Origin: Bosea sp. NBC_00550
GTDB lineage: Bacteria > Pseudomonadota > Alphaproteobacteria > Rhizobiales > Beijerinckiaceae
Length of the DNA: 64,000 nucleotides
Direction of reading: 5' to 3'
NCBI RefSeq assembly: GCF_026020075.1
Contig: NZ_CP102772.1
Location: 5,295,501 to 5,359,500, forward strand
The notes beneath the pieces are model-generated. The model saw only the letters and a list, made by a program, of their open reading frames with translations. It ran no database searches and had not been told where the DNA came from. A program made the translations under genes and the position numbers. Shown here in pieces: positions 8,198 through 17,239 of the stretch. The stretch's first letter is position 1, and every line of letters begins with the position of its first letter.

Positions 8198-9421
8198 ATG
8201 CCGCCCGTCTCCGAAAGCGCCGATGTCGTGATCTGCGGCGGTGCCGCGATCGGCTCCTCCGTCGCCTATCATCTCGCAGCCGATCCCGGCTTCACAGGCC
8301 GTGTCGTGGTGATCGAGAAGGACCCGACCTACCGTTTCTCGGCGTCCGCGCTCTCGGCCGCCTCGATCCGCCAGCAGTTTTCCAGCGCGGTGAACATCCG
8401 CATCTCGCTCTTCGGCATCGATTTCCTGCGCAGCATCGGCAGCCATCTGGCTGTTGATGGCGACGTGCCGGCGATCGACCTGCATGAAGGCGGCTATCTC
8501 TATCTCGCGAGCGAAGCCGGCGCGCCGATCCTCAAGGCCAACCAGAAGCTGCAGGCGGCAGAGGGGGCCGACATCGCCCTCTACGATCCTGCCGTCCTGA
8601 AGCAGCGCTTCCCCTGGCTCAATGTCGATGATCTCGCCTGCGGCACCTTCGGCGTCAGCGGCGAGGGCTGGTTCGACGGCTGGGCCCTGCTCCAGGCCTT
8701 CCGCAAGAAGGCGCGCAGCCTCGGCGTCGAATATCGGCAAGGCGAAGTAGCCCGCTACATCAGCGAAGGCGGGCGCGTCACCGCGGTCGAACTCGCGGAT
8801 GGCAGCCGCATCGCCTGCGGCGCTGTCGTCAACGCCAGCGGCACCCATGGCGCAAGGCTCGCGGCCACCGCCGGCATCGATATCCCCGTGAAGTCGATGA
8901 AGCGCTACGTCTTCACCTTTACCTGCAAGGGCGATGTGGGGAACTGCCCGCTGCTGATCGATGCGACCGGCGCGTGGTGCCGGCCCGAGGGTCAGCGCGG
9001 CAGCGACGGCCAGCTCTTCATCGGCAGTTGCTCACCGCTCACGCAGGAGCAGGACGTCGAATGGATCGAGACCGATCCCGGCGCCGAGGACATAGACTGG
9101 GCCTTCTTCGAGGAAGTGGTCTGGCCATCGCTCGCTCATCGCATTCCGGCTTTCGAGCAGATCAAGCCCGGCCGCGCCTGGGCCGGCCCCTACGACATGT
9201 GCGGGCTCGACCATAACGCCATCGTCGGCCCTGCCATCGGCCTGCCGAATCTTTACCTCGCCAACGGCTTCTCGGGGCACGGCCTGCAGCAATCACCGGC
9301 GGTCGGGCGCGGCCTCGCCGAGTATATCGCGCATGGCCGCTATCGCTCGCTCGACCTTGCCGATCTCGGCCACGAGCGCATCGTTGCGGGCAGGCCGCTG
9401 AAGGAGGCCAACGTCATCTGA
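8198..9421 (+). CDS. FAD-dependent oxidoreductase, DAO family
   Basis: The 407-residue protein has an N-terminal dinucleotide-binding fold (DVVICGGAAIGSSVAYHLA), the FOXRED1-like SAASIRQQFSSAVNIRIS segment, and a C-terminal FAD loop (NGFSGHGLQQSPAVGRGLAEYI). The family oxidises secondary or primary amines of amino acids such as sarcosine, pipecolate or D-amino acids. I place the start at the ATG at 8198, because it puts the FAD motif about 10 residues in. Next to an aminoadipate-semialdehyde dehydrogenase, a pipecolate-oxidase-like role is possible, as with AmaA beside AmaB in Pseudomonas. This is context only, and the protein could equally be a generic amino-acid oxidase. Confidence 0.8.
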   Translation: MPPVSESADVVICGGAAIGSSVAYHLAADPGFTGRVVVIEKDPTYRFSASALSAASIRQQFSSAVNIRISLFGIDFLRSIGSHLAVDGDVPAIDLHEGGYLYLASEAGAPILKANQKLQAAEGADIALYDPAVLKQRFPWLNVDDLACGTFGVSGEGWFDGWALLQAFRKKARSLGVEYRQGEVARYISEGGRVTAVELADGSRIACGAVVNASGTHGARLAATAGIDIPVKSMKRYVFTFTCKGDVGNCPLLIDATGAWCRPEGQRGSDGQLFIGSCSPLTQEQDVEWIETDPGAEDIDWAFFEEVVWPSLAHRIPAFEQIKPGRAWAGPYDMCGLDHNAIVGPAIGLPNLYLANGFSGHGLQQSPAVGRGLAEYIAHGRYRSLDLADLGHERIVAGRPLKEANVI

Positions 9422-9434
9422 CGAGGAGGCAGCC

Positions 9435-9941
9435 ATGGTCGACCCCGCTTTTGTCCAGACCTTGGCCCGCTACAATGCCTGGCAGAACCGGAGCCTGCTG
9501 GCCGCGGCCGACGGGCTGAGCGACGAGGCGCGCAAGCTCGACCGCGGCGCCTTCTTCAAGTCGATCCACGGCACCTTCAACCATCTGCTCTGGGCCGACG
9601 AGACCTGGCTCAGCCGTCTGACGGGCAGCGAGAAGCCGGCCGTTGGCGGGCGCGATTCCGCTGTCTATTTCGAGGACTGGACCCAGTTCTGCGCGCGTCG
9701 CCGCCAGCGCGACGAGGCGATCCTCTCCTGGGCGGAGAGCATCGAGGCCGATTGGCTGCGCGGCACGCTGATCTGGTACTCTGGCGCCGCCGGCCGCGAG
9801 ATGGGCAAGCCACGCGCCTTCGCGATCGCCCATCTGTTCAATCACCAGACCCATCATCGCGGCCAGATCCACGCGATGCTGACCGCTGCCGGCGCCAAGC
9901 CGGACGATACTGACCTCTTCCTCGTCGACGAGCCACGGTGA
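9435..9941 (+). CDS. DinB family protein
   Basis: The 168-residue protein is a four-helix-bundle DinB/YfiT-type protein. The metal-site histidines are visible: H50 in FNHLLWADETW, and the pair in HLFNHQTHHRGQIHAML near residue 135-139. Members are putative metal-dependent enzymes of the mycothiol/bacillithiol transferase superfamily, and many have no known substrate. It starts 13 bases after the FAD oxidase stop with a GAGGAGG ribosome site, so the two are probably cotranscribed. Confidence 0.85.
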   Translation: MVDPAFVQTLARYNAWQNRSLLAAADGLSDEARKLDRGAFFKSIHGTFNHLLWADETWLSRLTGSEKPAVGGRDSAVYFEDWTQFCARRRQRDEAILSWAESIEADWLRGTLIWYSGAAGREMGKPRAFAIAHLFNHQTHHRGQIHAMLTAAGAKPDDTDLFLVDEPR

Positions 9942-9961
9942 GGACGTTTCGTTTCAGGCGG

Positions 9962-10074
9962 GCGTCGTCCCGGGCGACCGCGGGGAGACCCGGGATGACG
10001 CGCGCCTGAACGCCTATCGGATGGGCTCAGGCATGGATCCCGGCTCTGCGCTTCGCTTCGGCTGGGATGACCCG
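9962..10074. repeat. Palindromic element, type B-like, between convergent genes
   Basis: The left part is a hairpin with arms GCGTCGTCCCGGG (9962-9974) and CCCGGGATGACGC (9989-10001), with one mismatch. The right part (10032-10074) repeats the GGATCCCGGC...CTTCGCTTCGG...GGGATGAC design of the element at 4026-4115. It lies between the DinB gene and a convergent membrane-protein gene and may serve as a two-way terminator. The right half runs into the 3' end of the membrane-protein reading frame. Confidence 0.7.
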
Positions 10075-10589
10075 CGTTTGGGGCCTTGCGTCGAGGGCCT
10101 CGATTCAACGCTCTCGGCTTCGCCCTCGCTTTCCTCGCGATCCGGCGGCATGGCAGCCGTCGCATTCTGGCTGAGCCTCTGGAACAGACCCAGCCCCACA
10201 AGCGCCAGCACGGCGAGCAACACCAAGAGGCCGGGATAGACGAGGTCGCGCATGGTTTCGCGCGAAGTCTTGGCGATCAGCACCAGCGATTCCAGCGAGA
10301 GCGCCACGATCATGATCGACATGAACTTGGTCAGCGATCCCCGCGCTTCCGCCGGTTGGCGCATCTCGCGATCGGCGATCACCTCTTCCTCGAACAGGAA
10401 CTTGCCGACATCGGCGACGGCGACCGCGATGATCACGAGGCCGATCGCGTCGAGCATGGTGTCGAGCGCGCCGTCGCCGGTCCAGAAGCCGTTGGATGTC
10501 CGCCAGACCGCGACGCCGATCAATATGATCGACGCCCCGAGCAGCGCGAAGGAGATGATCGTGTAGAGCAGCCGGCTGAACAGCGTCAT
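10014..10589 (-). CDS. Predicted integral membrane protein of unknown function
   Basis: The protein has 191 residues from the ATG at 10589, which follows a strong GGGGGG ribosome site; a longer in-frame start at 10619 lacks one. Predicted features are four membrane segments: LLYTIISFALLGASIILIGV, a segment around AIGLVIIAVAVADVGKFL, SIMIVALSLESLVLIAK, and LVYPGLLVLLAVLALVGLGL. A charged, low-complexity tail of about 45 residues follows. The last 20 or so codons lie inside a palindromic intergenic repeat, so the tail sequence may be an accident of repeat insertion. I do not recognise the family. Confidence 0.7.
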   Translation of the reverse strand: MTLFSRLLYTIISFALLGASIILIGVAVWRTSNGFWTGDGALDTMLDAIGLVIIAVAVADVGKFLFEEEVIADREMRQPAEARGSLTKFMSIMIVALSLESLVLIAKTSRETMRDLVYPGLLVLLAVLALVGLGLFQRLSQNATAAMPPDREESEGEAESVESRPSTQGPKRGSSQPKRSAEPGSMPEPIR

Positions 10590-10767
10590 GTTTCCCCCCA
10601 ATCCGCTTGCAGGCGACAACCGCTGGCACCTTCTACGGTTCCGCCCAGGCGCTTCGGGCCGCTACCCAAATCCATCGAAAGGCTGCATGGCCGCTCCTGC
10701 GGCGATGCCGATTGTCGGTCTTTCCGATCCATGCTCCAAGCGCTCGACATCGCAGGAGCGTTTCGCC

Positions 10768-11398
10768 ATGCCTGAGACGACGACTCTCGTCACCTTCGCC
10801 TTGATCGCTCTCGGCATGGTGCTCACGCCCGGCCCCAACATGATCTACCTGATCTCGCGCTCGATCGCGCAGGGCAGGGGCGCCGGGCTGATCTCTCTCT
10901 GCGGCGTGATCCTGGGTCTTCGTCTACATGTTCTGCGCCGCCTTCGGCATCACGGCGCTGCTTTTCGCCGTCCCATACGCCTATGACGCGCTCAGATTGG
11001 GCGGCGCGGCCTATCTGCTCTGGCTCGCCTGGCAGGCGGTACGGCCGGGCGCTCGCTCGCCCTTCCATGTCCGCGACCTGCCGCATGACGGGCCGCGCAA
11101 GCTTTTCGCCATGGGCTTCCTGACCAGCCTGCTCAACCCGAAGATCGCGATGTTCTACCTCGCGCTTCTCCCGCAGTTCATCGACCCGGCCGCTGGCCAT
11201 GTGCTCGGCCAGTCGCTGGTGCTCGGTCTCGTCCAGATCCTGGTCAGCGGCAGCGTCAACGCGCTGATCGCGACGGCGGCGGGCAGCATCGCGCTCTTCC
11301 TGCGCACCCGGCCGTTCTGGTCTCTGGTGCAGCGCTGGCTGATGGGCACGGTGCTCGCCGGTTTCGCCCTGCGCATGGCGATGGAATCGCGGCGCTAG
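10768..11398 (+). pseudogene. LysE family exporter with a single-base frameshift
   Basis: The ATG at 10768 has a good AGGAG site and opens a LysE/RhtB-type protein (MVLTPGPNMIYLISRSIAQG). After GVIL-G the reading frame shifts, and the rest of a normal LysE protein continues in the next frame (FVYMFCAAFGITALLFA ... FALRMAMESRR). Removing the T at about 10917 restores an uninterrupted 209-residue protein of normal family length. As written, no functional exporter would be made. The rest of the gene shows no other damage, so this could be a recent mutation or a sequencing error. It sits just before a chromate transporter pair. Confidence 0.85.
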
Positions 11399-11407
11399 CA
11401 ACCGTCG

Positions 11408-11974
11408 ATGTCAGCCCTCGAAACCGCCACGGACGCGCCTCCGCCCTCCCTGTCGGCGCTGTTTACCGGTTTCCTCAAGATCGGATTGATGGGCTTCGGC
11501 GGCGTCGGGCCGGTGGCGCGCCATATCATCGTGGCCGAGCGCAACTGGCTGGATGATCGCGGCTATGCCGAGCTGATGGGCATCTGCCAGGCGCTGCCGG
11601 GCGCCAACACCGTCAATGCCGCCGTGATGCTCGGCGACCGCTTTCGCGGGACCATGGGGGCGCTGACCTGCGTCTTCGCCCTGATGGCGATGCCGCTGCT
11701 CTCGCTGGTCGCGATCGCAAACATCTACGATGCCGTTTCCGATCACCCGCTGGCGCAGGTGGCGTTGACGGGCGCGGCGGCGAGCGCCGCCGGGCTCATC
11801 CTCGGCACGGCCTTGCGCCTTCTGACGAAGGCCGGTCTCGCCCGCTGGGCCTGGGTGATGGCCGCTGCGGCCTTTCTCGCCATCGGCGTGCTGCGGCTGC
11901 CGATGCTGCCGACTTTGCTGGTGCTGGTGCCTCTCGGCCTTGCCGCGGCCTCATTGGGAGCGCGGCGGGTCTGA
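11408..11974 (+). CDS. chrA: Chromate transporter, N-terminal-half type subunit
   Basis: The 188-residue protein is one CHR domain, with FLKIGLMGFGGVGPVARHI near the start and several hydrophobic segments. Many bacteria have short CHR proteins as pairs that together match one full-length ChrA, a membrane transporter that exports chromate. Here the second half begins at the stop codon of the first (TGATG overlap), so translation is coupled. Substrate assignment rests on the family. Some members transport other oxyanions. Confidence 0.85.
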   Translation: MSALETATDAPPPSLSALFTGFLKIGLMGFGGVGPVARHIIVAERNWLDDRGYAELMGICQALPGANTVNAAVMLGDRFRGTMGALTCVFALMAMPLLSLVAIANIYDAVSDHPLAQVALTGAAASAAGLILGTALRLLTKAGLARWAWVMAAAAFLAIGVLRLPMLPTLLVLVPLGLAAASLGARRV

Positions 11975-12513
11975 TGGAACGCAGCGTCTTCGGCCAGCTC
12001 GTCATCACCTTCGGTACGATCTCGCTGATGGCGATCGGCGGCGCCAATGCCGTCGTGCCGGAAATCCATCGCCAGATCGTCGACATCCTCGGCTGGATGG
12101 ACGCGCCGACCTTCGCCCGCCTCTTCGCCATCGCCCAGACGGCGCCGGGGCCGAATGTCATGCTCGCCAGCATCGTCGGCTGGCATGTCGCCGGGACGAG
12201 CGGCCTGCTGGTCGCGACGGCCGCCATGTTGATCCCATCCTCGCTGCTGGCGCTCGCCAGCAGCCGCGGACTGCAGCGCTTCAGCGACAACCGCATCGTC
12301 CGGATCGTCACGCTGGCGCTGGTGCCGATTGCGCTCGGCCTGATGCTCGCGAGCGGCGCTGTCGCGACGATCGCCGCCGATGCCGGCCTCTTCGGTTTCG
12401 TCATCACGGCGGCGACCGCGTTCGTGACCTATCGCTCGAAGATCAACCCGCTCGTGCCGATGGCGGCGGGTACGGCCGTCTACGTTGCGGCCTGGTATGC
12501 CGGCCTGGTCTGA
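11974..12513 (+). CDS. chrA: Chromate transporter, C-terminal-half type subunit
   Basis: The 179-residue protein is the second CHR domain (TFGTISLMAIGGANAVVPEIHRQ, AQTAPGPNVMLASIVGWHVAG). The PGPN stretch parallels the LPGAN stretch of its partner. Its start codon overlaps the partner's stop by one base. Both halves together give the normal size for full-length ChrA, so they probably form a heterodimer in the inner membrane. It ends 9 bases before the convergent oxyR gene. Confidence 0.85.
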   Translation: MERSVFGQLVITFGTISLMAIGGANAVVPEIHRQIVDILGWMDAPTFARLFAIAQTAPGPNVMLASIVGWHVAGTSGLLVATAAMLIPSSLLALASSRGLQRFSDNRIVRIVTLALVPIALGLMLASGAVATIAADAGLFGFVITAATAFVTYRSKINPLVPMAAGTAVYVAAWYAGLV

Positions 12514-12522
12514 GCCGGGCGA

Positions 12523-13473
12523 CTAGGCCGCGATCAGCTTGATCGTGCCGGGCTCGGCGGCTGGCAGCCGGTCGCCGGTGAGCGTGGTGCCGACCTCCGC
12601 CAGGATCGCGCCGAGCGCTTCGAAATCGGCCTTGCGCGGCGAGGTCCGGCGCCATGCGAGGCCGATCGAGCGGCTCGGCCCTGGGGCCGCGAAGCGGAAG
12701 AGCCTGACCGGCATGTCCGGCCTGAATTCGATCGGCAGGGCCATCGCCGGCATCAGCGTGGTGCCGAAGCCGTTGGCCACCATCTGCATGATAGTCGAGA
12801 GGCTGGAGGCGCCGTATTGCCGGCGCGAGCCGCCGGGCGTGGTGCGGCAGAAGCTCAGCGCCTGGTCGCGCAGGCAGTGGCCTTCCTCGAGCAGCAGCAG
12901 ATTCTCGCCGGCGAACGGCGCATCCGGACGGAAGGGGGCGGCGTTGGGCTGGGCTTCAGCCGGCACGGCCAGCAGGAAGGGATCGTCGAACAGCGGCAGG
13001 GTTTCTATACCGGCGCGTTCGATCGGCAGCGAGAGCAGGGCGACGTCGAGCCCACCCTCGATCAGGTCATCGAGCAGGGTCGCCGTCTGTGTCTCGCGGA
13101 GTCTCAGATCCAGGGCCGGGTAGCGCCGCTGCAGCAGCGGCAGCGTCGCCGGCAGCAGATAGGGCGCGATCGAGGGAATGACGCCGAGATCGAGCTCGCC
13201 GCCGAGCAGGCTGCGGCGATGGCGGGCATGGTCGACGAGATCGCTCGTCTCCAGCAGGATTCGGCGGCCGCGCTCGGCGATCTCCGTGCCCATTTCGGTC
13301 AACGCGATGGCGCCGCGCCGGCGCTCGACGAGCTGGCAGCCGAGAAAGGCTTCGAGCTCCTGAATCTGGAGCGACAATGCCGGCTGGCTGACATGGCACT
13401 CCTGCGCAGCGCGGCCGAAATGGCGGTAGCGGGCGAGAGCGGCGAAATAGCGAAGCTGCTTCAGTGTGATCAT
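12523..13473 (-). CDS. oxyR: Hydrogen peroxide sensor OxyR
   Basis: The 316-residue LysR-type regulator has an N-terminal winged HTH (LRYFAALARYRHFGRAAQECHVSQPALSLQIQELE). It also has the OxyR redox signature EEGHCLRDQALSFC, with the two reactive cysteines at 200 and 209. This spacing matches the C199/C208 disulfide pair of E. coli OxyR. It is divergent from the catalase gene, the usual arrangement in Rhizobiales, where OxyR activates katA on peroxide exposure. The N-terminal MITLKQLRYF is the family's normal start. Confidence 0.93.
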   Translation of the reverse strand: MITLKQLRYFAALARYRHFGRAAQECHVSQPALSLQIQELEAFLGCQLVERRRGAIALTEMGTEIAERGRRILLETSDLVDHARHRRSLLGGELDLGVIPSIAPYLLPATLPLLQRRYPALDLRLRETQTATLLDDLIEGGLDVALLSLPIERAGIETLPLFDDPFLLAVPAEAQPNAAPFRPDAPFAGENLLLLEEGHCLRDQALSFCRTTPGGSRRQYGASSLSTIMQMVANGFGTTLMPAMALPIEFRPDMPVRLFRFAAPGPSRSIGLAWRRTSPRKADFEALGAILAEVGTTLTGDRLPAAEPGTIKLIAA

Positions 13474-13481
13474 GGCGATTT

Positions 13482-13519
13482 GATAAACTTATCGTGGACC
13501 GCCGTAAACGGTATTGGAC
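13482..13519. promoter_or_regulatory. oxyR-katA control region
   Basis: The perfect palindrome GATAAACTTATC (13482-13493) lies 9 bases upstream of the oxyR start codon. A second AT-containing segment follows one helical turn later (GTAAACGGTAT, about 13504-13514). This spacing fits the tandem half-sites that OxyR tetramers cover. TTGGAC at 13514-13519 could be the katA -35 box, with a weak -10 about 18 bases on. The assignment to OxyR is inferred from position. Confidence 0.5.
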
Positions 13520-13611
13520 ATTGTCGTCACAAAGCGCTGTTACTTCCTCCAATTCCAAACCGCCGTGCGTGCTGTGCGGCGGCTGAATGCTCGTCAGGAG
13601 GGAAATGAGCC

Positions 13612-15141
13612 ATGTCCGCTAATGATCCGAGGAACCCGAAGACCGGCGTCACCATGACGACGACGGCTGGCGCGCCGATTCCCGACAACCAGAATTCGAT
13701 CACGGCCGGCGAGCGCGGCCCGGTTCTCCTCCAGGATTATCAGCTCATCGAGAAGCTGGCGCACCAGAACCGCGAGCGCATTCCGGAGCGTGCCGTCCAT
13801 GCCAAGGGCTGGGGCGCGCATGGCACGCTGAAGATCACCGGCGACATCTCGAAATACACCAAGGCCAAGGCTCTGCAGCCGGGCACCGAGACCCCGCTGA
13901 TCCTGCGCTTCTCGACGGTGGCGGGCGAGATGGGTGCGGCCGACGCCGAGCGCGACGTGCGCGGCTTCGCGATCAAGTTCTACACGCCGGAAGGCAACTG
14001 GGACCTCGTCGGCAACAACACGCCGGTCTTCTTCGTGCGCGACCCCGTGAAGTTCCCCGACTTCATCCACACCCAGAAGCGCCATCCCAAGACCAACATG
14101 CGCTCGCCCACCGCGATGTGGGATTTCTGGTCGCTGAGCCCTGAGAGCCTGCATCAGGTCACCATTCTGATGTCGGATCGCGGCCTGCCGACCGATGTGC
14201 GCCACATCAACGGCTACGGCTCGCACACCTATTCGTTCTGGAACGACAATGGCGAGCGCTATTGGGTGAAGTTCCACTTCAAGACCCTGCAGGGCCACAA
14301 GCACTGGACGAACGAGGAAGCCGAGAAGGTCATCGGCAAGACGCGTGAATCCACCCAGGAGGACCTGTTCAACGCGCTGGAGCGCGGCGAGTTTCCGAAG
14401 TGGAAGGTCCAGGTCCAGATCATGCCGGAGCTGGATGCCGAGAAGACCTCCTACAACCCCTTCGATCTCACCAAGGTCTGGCCGCATGCGGAGTATCCGC
14501 CGATCGACATCGGCGTGATGGAGCTCAACCGCAACCCGGAGAACTATTTCGCCGAGATCGAGAACGCGGCCTTTTCGCCGTCGAACATCGTGCCCGGCAT
14601 CGGCTTCTCGCCGGACAAGATGCTGCAGGCCCGCGTCTTCTCCTATGCCGACGCCCATCGCCACCGGCTCGGCACGCATTACGAGAACATCCCGGTCAAC
14701 CAGCCGCAATGCCCGGTGCACCACTATCACCGCGACGGCCAGATGAACACGTATGGCGGTATCCGCACCGGCCATCCGAATGCCTATTACGAGCCGAACT
14801 CCTTCAGCGGCCCGGTCGAGCAGCCCTCCGCCAAGGAGCCGCCGCTGAAGATCTCGGGCGATGCCGACCGCTACAACCACCGCATCGGCAACGACGATTA
14901 CGGCCAGCCGCGCGCGCTGTTCAACCTGTTCAACGCCGGCCAGAAGGAGCGCCTGTTCTCCAACATCGCTGCGGCGATGGGCGGCATCCCGCAGGAAATC
15001 GAGGAGCGCCAGCTCGCGCATTTCGACCGGGTCCACCCGGATTACGGCAACGGCGTGCGCCGCGCGCTCGCCAGATCGGATGGCCGGGCTCGTCCGGCGA
15101 TCTCGGTGACCGAGAACACGCCGCAGGAAGCGGCGGAGTAA
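13612..15141 (+). CDS. katA: Catalase (monofunctional heme catalase)
   Basis: The 509-residue protein is a small-subunit heme catalase. It shows the distal His in [12 protein letters not shown] (H63), the catalytic Asn in [11 protein letters not shown] (near 136), and the heme-ligand Tyr in [14 protein letters not shown]. It converts hydrogen peroxide to water and oxygen in the cytoplasm. The start has a GGAGGG ribosome site. It is divergent from oxyR and followed by a strong rho-independent terminator, so it is a single-gene unit. Confidence 0.95.
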   Translation: MSANDPRNPKTGVTMTTTAGAPIPDNQNSITAGERGPVLLQDYQLIEKLAHQNRERIPERAVHAKGWGAHGTLKITGDISKYTKAKALQPGTETPLILRFSTVAGEMGAADAERDVRGFAIKFYTPEGNWDLVGNNTPVFFVRDPVKFPDFIHTQKRHPKTNMRSPTAMWDFWSLSPESLHQVTILMSDRGLPTDVRHINGYGSHTYSFWNDNGERYWVKFHFKTLQGHKHWTNEEAEKVIGKTRESTQEDLFNALERGEFPKWKVQVQIMPELDAEKTSYNPFDLTKVWPHAEYPPIDIGVMELNRNPENYFAEIENAAFSPSNIVPGIGFSPDKMLQARVFSYADAHRHRLGTHYENIPVNQPQCPVHHYHRDGQMNTYGGIRTGHPNAYYEPNSFSGPVEQPSAKEPPLKISGDADRYNHRIGNDDYGQPRALFNLFNAGQKERLFSNIAAAMGGIPQEIEERQLAHFDRVHPDYGNGVRRALARSDGRARPAISVTENTPQEAAE

Positions 15142-15158
15142 TTCGCTAAGCCGACCGA

Positions 15159-15193
15159 AAAAAGGGGCCGCGCTTTCTGCGCGGCCCCTTTTT
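15159..15193 (+). terminator. Rho-independent terminator after katA
   Basis: A perfect 15-bp stem (A-rich base, GGGGCCGCGC top) with loop TTTCT and a run of T on the descending arm, 17 bases after the katA stop. The A and T tracts on both sides make it usable in either direction. Confidence 0.9.
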
Positions 15194-15327
15194 GTTGCCC
15201 GCAGTTGCTCGGGGCGGGCGGCATGCGCGGCATGAATGGCATCGCCGCGGCCATCTGCCATTGCCCATGGGGCCGCAGCCAGTAAGCTCGCTGCATTGTC
15301 CCATGCGGAACGACTGCGAGTGAGCCG

Positions 15328-16536
15328 ATGAGCGCTTTGACCCCCGAGGAACAGAAAGTCACCGAGTGGCTGGCGAGCCGCAAGGAAGGGATGGTCGCGC
15401 TGCTGCGCGAGATGGTCGATACCGACTCGGGCTCCTACGACAAGGCGGGTGTCGACAGGGCCGGCGAGGTCGTCGCGCGCTTTCACAAGGCGAACGGGCT
15501 CGATGTCGAGATCGTGCCGGATACCCGCTTCGGCGATGCGGTGAAGGCGCGCCTGCCCAATCCGACCGCCAACGACCAGCGGCCGGTACTGCTGCTAGGC
15601 CATCGCGACACCGTCTTCCCGCAGGGCGAGCCGACGCGCCGGCCCTTCACCATCAAGGGCTCGCGCGCCTATGGGCCGGGCGTCGCCGACATGAAGGGCG
15701 GCATCGTCATCTCGGCCTTCGTCGCCGCCGCCTTCGCCGAATGCGGCGGAATTTCCGCGCCGATCCTGATGCTGACCACCAGCGACGAAGAGATCGGCTC
15801 GCCATCCTCGCGGCCGGTGATCGAGGCGGCGGCGCGCGAGTCGCGCTGCGTCTTCAACGCCGAGCCCAGCCGCCTGCCGGCGGGCACCGATTTCGCCAGG
15901 GATCACGAGCAGTCGGTGACCAGCGGTCGAAAGGGCGGCGTCTTCATGCGGGCCGAATTCACCGGCAAGCCGGCCCATTCCGGCGCGAATTACGAGAAGG
16001 GCGCCTCGGCCATCGTTGATCTCGGCCACAAGATCCCGAAGCTTCAGGGCCTCACCGATCTGGAAAAGGGCGTCACCGTCAATGTCGGCCTGATCGGCGG
16101 CGGCCAGACCGTCAACACCATCGCGCCTCACGCCTGGTGCGAGATCGACCTGCGCTATGTCACCGCCGCCCAGCGCGACGAGATGGTCGGCAAGATCAAG
16201 GCGATCGTCGAGGCACCCGAGGTTGCGGGCACCAGCGCCGTTCTTTCGATCAAGGGCGAATTCCTGCCGCTCGAGCGCTCGCCGGAATCGGCCGCGCTCT
16301 ATGACACCTATCGCGAGGCGGCCGCCGCCTTCGGCATTGGCGTCACGGCGGAGTTCACCGGTGGCTGCGCCGATTCCGGCTTCACCGCCGCGCAGGGCAC
16401 TCCGACGCTCTGCAGCGTCGGGCCGATCGGCGGCATGGCCCATACGCCCGACGAGTTCCTGGAAGTCGAGAGCCTCGTGCCGGCGGCGCAGGTGCTGGCA
16501 CTCGCCGTGATGCGGGCTGCCGCCAGGGTGGAATAA
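15328..16536 (+). CDS. M20 family metallopeptidase, glutamate carboxypeptidase type
   Basis: The 402-residue protein is a di-zinc M20 hydrolase of the carboxypeptidase G2 type. Visible metal and catalytic motifs are LLLGHRDTVFP, GPGVADMKGGIV, and the TSDEEIGSPSS glutamates. The dimerisation lid follows, with the KPAHSGANYEKGASAI segment. The family cleaves C-terminal glutamate or related amide bonds, and actual substrates vary. No signal peptide is obvious, so it is probably cytoplasmic. It has no clear operon partner, since katA is terminated upstream and the next gene is convergent. Confidence 0.88.
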   Translation: MSALTPEEQKVTEWLASRKEGMVALLREMVDTDSGSYDKAGVDRAGEVVARFHKANGLDVEIVPDTRFGDAVKARLPNPTANDQRPVLLLGHRDTVFPQGEPTRRPFTIKGSRAYGPGVADMKGGIVISAFVAAAFAECGGISAPILMLTTSDEEIGSPSSRPVIEAAARESRCVFNAEPSRLPAGTDFARDHEQSVTSGRKGGVFMRAEFTGKPAHSGANYEKGASAIVDLGHKIPKLQGLTDLEKGVTVNVGLIGGGQTVNTIAPHAWCEIDLRYVTAAQRDEMVGKIKAIVEAPEVAGTSAVLSIKGEFLPLERSPESAALYDTYREAAAAFGIGVTAEFTGGCADSGFTAAQGTPTLCSVGPIGGMAHTPDEFLEVESLVPAAQVLALAVMRAAARVE

Positions 16537-16543
16537 GCCGCGC

Positions 16544-17128
16544 TCAGCGGCAGAGCAGGGCGATCTTGCGCGGGAGCGAGGGCTCGTCCTCGCTCAGCCG
16601 GTCGGTCAGCACATGCAGCCAGTTGAAGCCGACCCAGAGTTCGAGCCGGTCGTCGATCTCCTCGGCAGCGAACGCGCCGCGCTCGGCGGCGCGGACGAAC
16701 ATCTTGCGGGGTGAAGCCAGCCTCTCCGGCATGAACTTGAAGCGCAGAGCGGCGAGGGCGGTCTCGCTGGTCTGGGCTTCTGCGATCAGCCCCCGGAAGA
16801 CACGGCCCGCCGTATCCTCGCGCCAGAAGCGCCAGAGGTCCTTCGTGTAGCGCAGCAGATCGTCGCGAAGCGATCCCGTATCCGGCACCGGGATCGCCGC
16901 GTCCTTGTCTGCTCCGTAGATCGCGATGAAGAGCTCGGCCTTGTTCGGCCACCAGCGATAGATCGTCGGCTTGCCGGCACCGGCGCGGCGGGCGACCTCC
17001 TCGATCGAGAAACCCGCATAGCCCTTCTCCGCGAGAAGGGCCCGCGCCGCCGCCTTCACGGCGGCCTCCGTCTCTGGGCTGCGTCGTGCGCCGATCGAGG
17101 CGCGGCGCTTCGTGTTCGGCTCCGTCAT
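16544..17128 (-). CDS. TetR family transcriptional regulator
   Basis: From the ATG near 17128 the protein has 194 residues. The N-terminal HTH is SPETEAAVKAAARALLAEKGYAGFSIEEVARRAGAGKPTIYRWWPNKAEL, followed by a helical ligand-binding domain (TetR_C-like). A longer TTG start at 17200 would overlap the operator region and is less likely. It is transcribed away from a small membrane-protein gene, with two palindromes between them. The neighbour is therefore the probable target together with its own gene. The ligand is unknown. Confidence 0.88.
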   Translation of the reverse strand: MTEPNTKRRASIGARRSPETEAAVKAAARALLAEKGYAGFSIEEVARRAGAGKPTIYRWWPNKAELFIAIYGADKDAAIPVPDTGSLRDDLLRYTKDLWRFWREDTAGRVFRGLIAEAQTSETALAALRFKFMPERLASPRKMFVRAAERGAFAAEEIDDRLELWVGFNWLHVLTDRLSEDEPSLPRKIALLCR

Positions 17129-17176
17129 GCTTTCCACCATTCCGGGTTTCGGTGCAGCCCGCTTCTTGACATAACG

Positions 17177-17218
17177 AAACGGGCCGTTTAATTCAATCAA
17201 ATAGAAACGATACGTTTC
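17177..17218. promoter_or_regulatory. Two candidate TetR operators
   Basis: AAACGG-G-CCGTTT (about 17177-17189) and GAAACG-ATA-CGTTTC (about 17204-17218) are perfect inverted repeats. They share the AAACG/CGTTT half-site and are separated by one to two helical turns. They sit between the divergent TetR gene and the small membrane protein. Such paired sites are typical of TetR repressors that bind as two dimers. Confidence 0.6.
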
Positions 17219-17239
17219 GTTCCAGACAGGGTCACTCTC

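Noticed and set aside
13594..15486. 630-codon minus-strand open frame opposite katA
   Set aside because: It lies antisense to the whole catalase gene and has shadow composition without any domain.
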